This document shows, piece after piece, positions 40,401-52,400 of a stretch of 64,000 nt of DNA. The translations under genes were made by a program, and so were the position numbers. The notes beneath the pieces were generated by a model. That model searched no databases and was not told where the DNA came from. It saw nothing but the letters and a program-made list of their open reading frames with translations. Positions within the stretch are counted from its first letter, which is position 1; every line of letters starts with the position of its first letter. The DNA is from Aradus depressus (taxonomy: Eukaryota; Arthropoda; Insecta; Hemiptera; Aradidae), in assembly GCA_963662175.1 (NCBI GenBank), contig OY759217.1, positions 47,902,108-47,966,107 on the forward strand, given 5' to 3'.

Positions 40401-43400
40401 CTTGACTTCTACTAAAGTCCAAACCGTCGTCCATTTTGCCTTCTTCATGCAGTACAGCTTGTTTTTCTTCAACCTTTCCCACACCTTTTTTCTTCGTTTC
40501 GAACGACTGAAACCAAAATAATTAAATTAATGGTGATATTTATTATTATTATCATTATTATAAATAAAATACAATTTCCACATGAGTCTGACAGGATGTG
40601 GTCAACCGATAAGACCAATGGTTCACCCAGAGAATCGTCAAGACGTTCGGGTGTTCAGGATTTGTGCGTTCAGGATGCGCAGATAATGTTGAATGGAATA
40701 TTATGTGTTTTATCAATCAACATACCAATAACGTTTATATACCTTATAGGTCAACCATAGTCCGCTCTCTGAATGTTGAACCAGAACAGTACTGTCACCG
40801 TACTTGATAATTGGAGCACCGATAACTTCTAAATCTTTATCCTCCATTACTACTTTCTGGTCGTCTTTTTCTTGACGTAGGATGAACGTTGAGAGCGCTG
40901 TCGTCGCCTCCTCCCTTAAAAAAAAAGTAAATTAAAAAATATTAACACAATGAAATCAAAATCACATCGAAGGCAAATCTGTCTGGGTGCAGCCTTAAGA
41001 TCCGACCCAAAAAATTGTAACCACATGTAACGCGGAATATATTTGGGTCTTACGAAAACGTTTCGTGCCACGCTCCTTCAAAAAAATCGCTGTTGTAAAA
41101 ACCAAAATATTAAGTAATATTTCTTCCGACTACTGATTGTCGTTTGGAACAGGATAACCTTCAACCTTGTCACTCAGATTTTCAGCCCAAATAATTTTAC
41201 AATTAGAACAATGTTTGAAAAACTGACAAATGGAGGTTGCTGAAGAGTAGGAGCAATTTTTGCCAAATTGAACCCAAGAGCGCAACTAAAACACATAGAT
41301 TTAGACGTGACAACAGAGAAAGTGGAGGAGTCATGCTAAAGAAGCTAACAGCATAAAAGCGGAAATGTACTACTTAAATAATCATACAGGTTCCCGCTTT
41401 TGTTCAAGTATTCATGGATCATGCCAACACTGATACAAGTATCGATAAGTTAACTTCTCCATTTGCCCTAAGTATGAAGAAGAAACTACGGAGCACCAGA
41501 GGAAGGTATCCGATATATATGGTAGACCTTAAAAAAATAATTGTACGTGAATCCTCGGCAAAGTTCTTCCTCAGCTAGAACTATATTTGTAAACAATTAA
41601 GCTTTCACTCTCCCTCTAAACTCCTTTCCCCTTGGACCAATTTGGCTGAAAATCAATGGGTATCTTCAGAGACCTCTCAATCCTTATATAAAATATACAT
41701 GCATTAACTCGGCAGTCATTAGAATTTTTGAGATCAACCCATCCTCTACTCCTTGGCCGATTCGGCTGAAAATCAGTAGGTGTCAGGTTTTAGATATACA
41801 ATTTCATGACAATAACTTCATTATACCTGCAGTTATTAGGGTTTTTTAGTTAATCCCCCGCCCTAAGCTTCATCTTCCCTTTGGTCGATTTAGCTGAAAA
41901 TCAATAGGTGTCTTCCTCATGGGGCTCTGGAAACACATAAAATTTCGTGTCGATACATTCATTCTATCGGGAGTTATCACGTCCAGAGACGACATTTTTT
42001 CCTACTGGACCTCTTAGGGAACAACATACTTAGAGCTATTGGTAAACCCGGTGGGACAGAGACCCTCTGGTCTCTAAGAAGACATCCTTCAGGTAATAGT
42101 AATAATGTAAGCGAGAGGATGCACTGTTGTCTGTTCTCTGCCACCAAACAAGCTGATAAATTGACCAATCAACAAATGAAAATAAGGTTAAACAATGTTA
42201 CCTTGTGACCAGATGAAGTTCATTGTTTTCGTTGACCCCGAGGTACCTTCCAGTGGTCAAATGCCGTATCCTCATTGGATGGTACCAATTGATGAAGCCA
42301 CCAGCCCACTTGGTTCGGGCCAGTTCTAGTCTCCATAGCGATCTCGCCTGACTCAACACACTTCCACCTTCATAGACTACAACACTGGAAAATAAAAAAT
42401 ATCATAAATAGTAATTCTTCAAAGTTCGCTATGGTTATGTTCTTGTAACCTCCCGTGAATGTCAAATTCTTGCTTGTTGAGTCTAAAATACAATGAGAAA
42501 AAGAGGGGTATATGGATAATTAAAAGTAATTTACATACAATTTTGGATACATACATGTGTTGATACAATGTCTAATACTCTGTATTACTCATAGCTTTTT
42601 TCAGTTTCTTTTGTGGTGCAGTTATTTTTTACTTTCGACATAACATGTTTTCAAGCCAAATAACGAAGTCATACAATAAAATAAAAACTCTTCCACACAT
42701 TTCAAAGACTGCGAAACTACGCTCTTAACGAACAACCAAAGTACGAGAAACCTTATTTGTTCGTAGAATGACAAAATAGAGTTTAGTCAGAAATCTAGAG
42801 TTGCGATAGGTTTACTTGAAGAAACATTTTTACCAATCCAGTTGCTAAAAAAAGCTTTTTATAGAACTGCAACTTCTTAGACAATATTAAATATTTCAAA
42901 AGTAGACTACATGTTATTCTATGAAGTGTGAATAAAAAAAACAAAACAAATATTTAATGTTAAGTTAGTACCTATATACTTTGTAAATTGCGAATATGTA
43001 AAATGGTCGAGGGATAAGTACTATTCACAAAAAAACAATTACATAAATTCGCTTAATATTATCTGCAGACATATTGTTAAACAATAAAAATAAAGAAAAA
43101 AAATGTGTTTTTTAAAACATTGTCTATTTCACGAAATATGTACTATATATGGGAGTCCTGTCATTGTTGCTATCATCATTAGCCACGACTTAAACAAATA
43201 CCGAATTTACTCCCATATTTTTTGAAATAAACAGTTTTTAATTTTAAAAAAATAATAATAATAAAATTTAAAAAATTGTTAATTAGTTTAATTGCCTCTA
43301 AAGTAGAGATAGATGAGTAAGGAAAATGCAGTAGTAGGTAGTACTTTAGTTACGGTTTTATGAATTGGACAATTTTCGGGGCTTCATCATCGAAATTATA

Positions 43401-46400
43401 GAGCATGCTACTCGGAATGCGACGATATAGAACACAGTTGATTATAGGCGAGTTCCAATATTCATTGGTGAGCTCATCATTTAAAATGGTTAGTATATAC
43501 ATGATACGGAGCGGACATTTTCAAAAAGTGACATAAAAAGGAGGCCTCACCAAAATTTTCTGTAATTGGATTTATCTAAACTATTAATATACGATAGTAA
43601 GGACTGACATAGAACCGAAATAAATGATCAAGATACGACTTGACAAAACGGAACTGTTACACTTACATATTAAGATCACAGATATACGATCCCGGAAAAA
43701 ACCAACCAGAATCATAACACGCCCATTATACGTAAAGTATAGAACATTTCACATAGTACCCGGATCAATACAAACTACACATATATGAACATTTACACAA
43801 ACTTTACTTATATACAAACCCAGAAATATGTTTCACCACAGCACCCTACAAGGAGGTGGAACTGTGACTTATTGTAGACCTGAATTATCTTCATTATTAT
43901 TTTTCAAAGTATTTTCCTTTACCTTTATTACTTTATATTACCATGACATAATTTGAAAAAAATAAAACAGTAAAATACCATAATGGAGAGATAATTATTG
44001 AGAAATTCATATTAATTATATAATAATAGGACGTACTTCTGGCCTAGCTGTTCGCTCCACGTTGAGGGAATTGTGAGACATTCATCACCTCCATGAAAAA
44101 ATCTAAGAACGTCTCCACCAAAAACATATCCTAAAAAAACATTCATAAATTATAGAAAACCTTCAATCTTCTGACATTCTACATTATAATATTACCTATA
44201 TAAATATAAATTAAAAATTCTTTACTCACCTACGTATTTCATTTTGCTAATTCCAGTTCCATAAGGTTGAACGGACCAATGTGTAACGTGGAAAGAAGCA
44301 TTGACTACCGACTGGTCATTTTCTTTCGTTGTGTGCTGAAATGTATTTATTTATTTTTTATTAAACTATTATAATAACTGAAGAGTAGAGAGGAAAACTG
44401 AAGGACTCGAGAAGAAATTTCTTTATCATACATTTCTCTGAATTTAATATACATTGTTCTATGAGTGATTTTTTAAAATATCCTTATAAATTATTTGATA
44501 AATTAAATGTTCTACTGTGACATGAAAGCACTCAGGCATACGATGATTCATTTTCATACTAAATAACTGACTCTCGTGGTACATACTTAACCTGTGCTTT
44601 TCAAATATGCATACTTGAAAAAGTCCGCGCATGCAGAAGCTGCATAAAGTTCATGATGAGTGAGAATGCAATGTTTCTTCGCTACATACAAATCTTAGCA
44701 TTTACAAATTAGCAGAAGCTTATCGTTTAGGGGTAAAGTGCTACACTATTCTCAGTTTTATGGCTCAAATTAAAGAAAAACTATATGATTTATTTCTGAC
44801 AAAACCAAAATTACGAATTCGAAAGCATAATGTAAAATTAGAATTTGTAAAAATTGGTGCACCATTTTCTATTTTTCTGGTTAACGAACTTGATCTTCCT
44901 TTTAACCTCCTCGCGCGATCGGACACACACTTTCCCAACAAAACAACAGATATTGTAAAATTTCGCCAAGTCTTATTAAAGATGAAAATCACTGCCGCCA
45001 AGCGGTACAAATTCTGAAAACACCCACTGGTCCTCAATTCGATGTAAACCTAAAAGTTCCAACAAGTAGCAGATGAATGTAATGTAATACTGATAATCTG
45101 GACAGGTATAAGTATTGGATGGGGCCAAGCAATGAGCACAGTTAGTCGATACTGGTTCGATGGAACTTTACGGTGAACAGTAACCAAAGAGTAGAGAGCC
45201 TGTGGGTGTTTTCAAGATGGATTCCACAAATGATTATCTTGAAGTTTACATGGCGACACTTTACAACTGTTGTTTCCGAGGAGAGGACTGCTCTCTTTGC
45301 ATGCGGTATACATAGGTCTTCATCCTCAAGGGATCCAATATACATATTTCAGTAGAGATTCACCAAGTCGTTAAAAATAAATAAAGATTTAGGTTAAGCA
45401 AAATTTAGGACTCCTATAGTAGATCCGGGCTCATATCCACCAGAGTAACAAAAGACTCCTTTGGTAGTAGGCGATATGACCTCGTAGTTAAAGCCCGGGG
45501 ATGAGTAACAAAAACAAAACATACACATCACATTCTGATCAGTTGGTAAATGAATATTCAATTTTCTATAACAATAACTATTTTTTTTCTCTTTAATATT
45601 ATTACTCTTAATTTTTTCTTCTAATCACTATAATTACATGCATTTATTTTCCTATTTAAATTGATATTAATCTTTGAAGCGCATCTGAATAAAGTTTAAC
45701 TCACTTTGTAAAGATAATCCAGACAGAAATTTTTCCTCTATCTTATTTTATTTATTTATTTTATACTTTATTCCCGTTAATCAAAAATAATGTATTTTTA
45801 TTTTTAAATTTTATTATGTATAAGGTCTTGTGCTTGATACAGTACCATTACCGTTCAGTCGATCAACCTAATTTTTTGAATTATGAGCTTGTCTGTTACA
45901 TATTGTAATTGTCACTGATTCAAGTGATCCTTTTAAACAACGAAATTATTATAATTATTAGAAAAATCCGAAAAAAGGTAAAAATGTCAGATCGATTTTA
46001 AAACATTAACTATTGTGGAAATAAGGATGCTGTATTTACCAGATATCTCTCGGTGGCCACAGATACCAATATAAGATCATCACCCACTCGGACTTTTTCA
46101 CCCTCAGATCTCTGTTTGGAGGCTGGATGTACTGTCCACCAACAGGCTTCACCTGAAAATTAATTCATATATATAATTTTTATCAAAAATTATACAATTG
46201 TTGTTAACAATTATTGTCAAAAGAAAAAACAATGTCGATATACTACAATAAGTAAAAGCAAGAAACTTAATATGTTTACTTTTTGTTATTTTGGGCCTCT
46301 CTAAAGTTTGCCATATTTTTCTAGATCTAAAAGCTAACTTATTGGTCATTAAACCAATAAATAAACAAAAATAATCGGCACTCTCTGGGGACCTTCATAT

Positions 46401-49400
46401 CATGATGAAACTTTAGGCCTATATATAGTGGTTCTTGATTTCGTATTAAATTCAGTGAGTACGCATTTTTATTTTTAATTCAGGGCCTAAAAAATGTACT
46501 AAGTTTAGGTCGGAAAGGAAGGTGTGGGAATGACAGCAAGTATTTAGGTGTGAGTCGTTTTTCAACTATAAATTGTTTTATTTATGTATTACCTACACAA
46601 AATTCTAGGATGAACAGCGATGAGCACTGTACACAGTTATATTATACACAGACGATGATGAAAGTTAGTTGGAAACACACTTCAAAATAGTTCAACTGAA
46701 CACAAACCGACAATGTTATAGAATGTCAAATTATTAAAAGGCATTTGTACCTGTTCAACTAGTTAAGGAAATCTACTAAATTTGTTGCTAGCAGTTTTGT
46801 GAAACGTAAAGTGACGTGTTTATTTCAGTGAGTCAGACACCCGAAAGTTTAAGCCGGAATCTTGGTAGGTGTGGGTTATAAGATCCTTGCTTAACGGAGG
46901 TGTGACAATATGGTGTGCAAATACGAGTTTAAGATCCACTGTACTGTACGAAGAATAGACTCAATATATGATTTCAAGTAATTTTCAGGAAATTTAATTC
47001 AGAAAAGCTCCGCCATTTATTATGGGCTTAAAATATTGTGCGATAAAATATAATAAGCTGCCATCATACTCTAACCTCTCCGTCCTCAACATATTAGTAA
47101 TCATATATTTTGTTATCAAACAAGAAGGGCGGTTTATACGAAGAAAGCAAAATCACTGAAGAGCCAACGTCAAAGAAGCATAAATATTTTAAGTATACAA
47201 TTTCTTATTTTTCCTTTCCTTAATGGCTTCACCAGCTAGCCACAGCCAACACAATCTGTAAATGTTCACTTAAGAAAAACAATAAATAAAATAAAATGAT
47301 TACAAAAGAAAAAACTAATATAAAAACGAAAAAGATAACCTAATTCAGTTACATGATAGGAAAATAATTTTTCTAGGCACTAATTTTGATATCGAATAGG
47401 AAACAGAATTTTGCTGTACATCTCAATATTACAACTTCCGAAAAGAGGGTTGTATCTGAAAAGGCAAGTGACGTCTTTGAAATGAACATTTATCGTTTAT
47501 ATTATTGTTTATTTATTTATTATACACATTATGAAGGCATTTATTTATTTTATCTGATATTCTTATGGGTTTCATCTTATTACAACGATATGTAATACAT
47601 TATTACAACAATATTATTTCATATTACCATTATTTCATTTATTTACTATATATATTATGTATTTCAATATTAATAACATTTATAAAGTGAATTATTACTA
47701 TTATATACATATTATGTGGGGTATCCTTAGGGAAGGAGGAGTCAGAGCCTCAGGTAATTTCAGAATTGTATTGATATGACAACCAATCATAAAAAAATGA
47801 ACTTGGAGTACTCCATCACCATAACTCCATGGTAACATGGGCCCCACACCGGGAACAGCATGGAACTTCGAATTCAAATTAATCAATAATATAATAAATG
47901 ATACCTTGTGAATGTTCTTGTAAACCAACATCAAAAGAAAGTTTATCATTTGAAGAACTTGTAGACAAACATGCCAAATACTGAAAAATAAAAATAAATA
48001 ATTCTTCATCTCTCAATGTATGTGTTTAAGTATATTTTCAATACACAAATTAAACAATTGTGTGTTTAATTATTAACCATACCATATCACTGTTTTGATG
48101 TCTTAACAATATGGCATTTCCGTAGAGTAGTGTTCTGTGTCCTGAGCCAGTACCTTTTCCCTACAACAAAAAACAGTCATTTTGAAAATTTCAACTAGTA
48201 TAATATAAAATACCACTAAAGAGCGAAGGAGTGAAGAAGCTGTCTACATACGGTACATGCCTGTAAGTAGAAACTAAATTTAAATTCTTGTATTCGAATT
48301 TAGGGAAATGATACATGTTGTCACACTAACCCTGAAGACAGCCAAACTAAAGAAATCTAACGGGCTAATAAAACCCATAGGATGGTCGTGCGCGCCATCT
48401 ACAGCATGAGTAAGAGCTTCCTTGCAAAGTGAACATTCAAGTTTTTATTGATATAGTAAAACCTTTCGGAGGTTCTTCTAACTTCTCTCAAATTGCTACG
48501 GATTACAAACGCCCATTTTATCTGAAGTCAGTCTGACTGACTGACATTTAAACGTCAATTTAAATACAACTATTTAACAAAATTAATCTAATTTTCACAG
48601 CTATGCTAATTATAGGGGAAGTTTTTTAATCGGCCAGAAATTCGATGTTGAGGTTTCACCGGAACTTCATGTTTTCCCATCCCCTGATTCCAAAAATGAA
48701 AAAAACAAAAAGTCTGTGAACATATTAACTGCCTTTAGAATTAATGTATCGATATGTAATTTTATATGTGTATCCAGAACCCCATAAGGACAACACCTAT
48801 TGATTTCCAATCAAATTGATCAAAGGGAACGGGGAAGCTCAACATAACTCTAACAACTGGCGTTGTAGTGAATGAAATTTTGTAATTAAATTCAAAACTC
48901 CTCAATTTCCACGAAATCTGCCGAAGGGAAGGTGGCCATCAGAGAAGGGAGGCTCGAATCAAAACCCCAAATAACTGTCGATGTAATGAAGCTAACGACA
49001 CAATATTTAGAATGAGGATTCAAAAGTTTCTATTTAAGTCAACTATTGATTTGTAGCCTTTAAATGCCAAATTTTAGGCTAACATTGTGGGTGGTTTTCT
49101 GGAGAGACTGGCAGACACTCTGAGAACCTATTTGCCCAAACACTTTGCAAAACGATAGATTTATTAACAGTTATGTTTCTCATATAGTTTGTTAATAACA
49201 CTAAAAATAATACAACATTCTATATAAACATTCATATAGATATATAAAATACTTATATACGGCATACAATCTAACAATAAATTCAAATGCAGAAAAGATA
49301 AAAAGAGTTAATAATTTTCCTCAATATTTTGGACACTTACATATAAAAACACTGCAAAATCACTTTCTCCAAAAAGACAAGCATACTTTTTGCATTGCAA

Positions 49401-52400
49401 TTATTAGTTTTGCAGTTTGTTCCAAAATGTTAAACTACTACACAAATATCGATCTAAAAAGCTCAGTTAAATAATTAACACTATCCATTAAAGAAAAACA
49501 AAAAAAAATTTTAATATAGTAAACAATTTAATTTTCAGAAATTAAATAAATTTCACCTCATTACATCAGATATACCAGTTGCAAGTTTTTTCGTACTTAC
49601 TAATGAATCCTCTCCCTGAAAAATAATTTTATATTTCAAAATATTCAATGTTACTTTCTTGTTATAATAAGCCAAATTAAAACCTAGGTACAAAATAAGT
49701 TTTGACATTTATGTCATATTCACTTTGTTAAGAATCTATTTCGCACTAATTCTATAAGATAACTCTATATAAGATAATTTTATAAAATAATAGTGAAAAG
49801 AAAAGGAATCATGATGGTTCAAAATTTGATATGATAATTTTTCCAACTGATAATTGGTTATTAAATAACCTCAATGGTTATCAGATGGAAAAATTAATAT
49901 TGCCCTCCCCCTCTCTTTAGTAAGTTAGTTATTGTGTCTCATGCCCGGGCTTTAACTACATGGTCATATCGCCTACTACCAGAGCGCTCTTTCTAACATG
50001 AACCCGACTCTATTGTGGGAGTCCTAAATTTTGCATACCCTAAATTTTTAATTATCAAGGGAAAGAGTCTTTAACAAGTACCTCGTACCTACAGGCTCGG
50101 GACCATCACTAAACGTCCCAACCAAAGGACGGCGTGCTTAAGTTATTTTTACCTCCCAGATAAAGAAAAAACTAAGGGCCTCGGCAGGCAAGCAAGTATA
50201 CCACTGAGCTACTAAATAGAGCCAACCATTTGACACTTTTTCCTGTATCATAGAGCCAGAAACAGGGAGGTTTTCGGCTCTTACTTGGCAAAACCATTCG
50301 AAACAATGGCGATCAATTTCAAAACTCTTAGTGTGTTTTTTTGTGAAACCGTTTTCATTTCTTCATATCCACGCTCCTGCCATTTTAGTAAAAGTTCATT
50401 TCTTTCTTTTAAAATGGTCGCCATCTGTGTCTTTCCCGCCTTAAAGTTCCTGATTATAAATTTTAATTACCTCTATTTTATTTTTGAGGGTTAATCGAGT
50501 TCTGTTTTGAGACATGGTCGGTATTCAGCAAACTGAATAAAATCTTGCGAAATGCGAACGAAAACGGAACAAGAAATGTCCATAATTATTGGGAAGTTTA
50601 GTAAACGTATTTGTTATTTTTTAATAATTTCCCTAAACTCCTCCCCAGCCGTGCCTCACTGTGTTCCAAGAAGACAAGAGCCTGATGTCCGCTTTCGGGA
50701 GGTAAATTTTTGGAACTGGACCATTTAAGGCTGTCGGTTGTCTGTTAAGAGAGGTGTGGACTCTACTTACAAGCCTTATTATCACCCTAACAGTACACTA
50801 TGAGAGGTTATATTGTAAAAACTATGTTGAAAAGTAAATATTACAGCTGATAGGCTTAGCATTTAAATATTGCAATGATACCTTTACGTAGGTAGATACT
50901 GTTTGTCTACTCATTTAAAAGACAAAGAAAAAAGAATGTTTTAAGCAACATAGGTAATAAAAAAAATATGTATTATATAAGAATAAGCAAGAAGAAGGGG
51001 AAAAAATGAAATGACATTAATAAACATTTCAAATATTAATTAAATATAAATATAATTAAGATTTTATGTGTTACCTCTTCAGATCCGGCGGCAGTGACCA
51101 GCTCCTGAAGAGCTCTCACCGATAGAGCCTGTTCTATGACGAAGACACAGGTGGAGAGGTCCGGAGGAATATTCTAAAATAAAATTCAACATTTAAGTTA
51201 CCAGGAGATGTCTAATGAAATTGTCTTTAATTGCAGCTTTTTTCCACTTATTTAATTTAAAACTAATTTTTTCAATATAGAAATTTCGGACTGCAATCCT
51301 CAGTATATATAAAATTTAAAACAACACTGATATAGTAATTGATTTTGTGCAATTATAATGTTATTAATAACGATAATCATTTATTACATTTAGCTAATTG
51401 CTAAAGTTTTAAAATAAAACCTTTCAAATGATGAGGTGCCGCGAGATACTTCGTTATGTGCTTTAGAGTGTGGGGATATTGGGGTGAACTTACTATACTT
51501 GTAATGAACATACCTACCCCATATTTGGGATCGAAAATTATTTTTTCTAGGTATAAGCAAGAAAAATTAGAAAAAAACACATTTTTGGACTATTTTCTTT
51601 GAATAACTGAAAAATGGCTCATTCTACCGAATAAAACTACTTTCCAAATGTTGTAGAGTTTAAAATTGCAGGTAAACTGAGACCAAATAAGGCTTAATTT
51701 AATCTACAGTAAGCTCAGAACAAACCAATTCTGAAACATGATACATGCGGAGAATCACTGTTTTGGAGGGGTTACTGGATACTCAAAAGTACTATCTGTT
51801 ACAATGTCCTATTTTTCCAGCAGTGTTGCCACAGTTTGTTTATGATGTTTTTTATGTTGGCAGTAAATGTAAATTTTAAAAACGGAAACAGGTTTCAATT
51901 TCTTGGTCCCTTGGTGAGGAAAAAACTTCCATGCATTTCCGATGCTTTAAAGCTTCCGAGCTTCAATACAAGCTAACATTTGGAAAAATGAAAAAAAAAA
52001 AAAAAGTTTAAATATCCTAATGCATCATATTTCAAAATTGGTTTGTGTCCTTTCTATTAGTTCAGTTGAGCAGTATTTGATAGCAATCGACGCGTAATTT
52101 AATTCTCGACAACGTTTATTTGAAGGTGTTATTTGATAGAAGGAACAATTTCCGAGTAATACAAGAAAACATGTCCAAAAACGTGGCTTCTCCGAATGTT
52201 TCGTGCGTACACACAGTAAAAAATAATTTTCGACCCATAGCAATTAGTAAGTACGCTCCTGCTCAAGTGTCCTCGATCACTCACCAATTATTGGTTATAA
52301 TTACCATGATACAACTTTTTAATAATAAATATAATCGAAATAATTCTTAAGAAGTTTCTTACCTTATCAGCAATATTTTCTAGAAAACAGTGTCGATTAC

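Noticed and set aside
43370..43410. Cgatgatgaagcc...cgaaaat on the minus strand
   Set aside because: Core position 4 and helix II do not fit; at most a decayed relative.
44760..45017. 85-codon plus-strand frame ([16 protein letters not shown]...)
   Set aside because: Not similar to any family I recognise, no neighbours or signals, and an equally long frame lies on the other strand.
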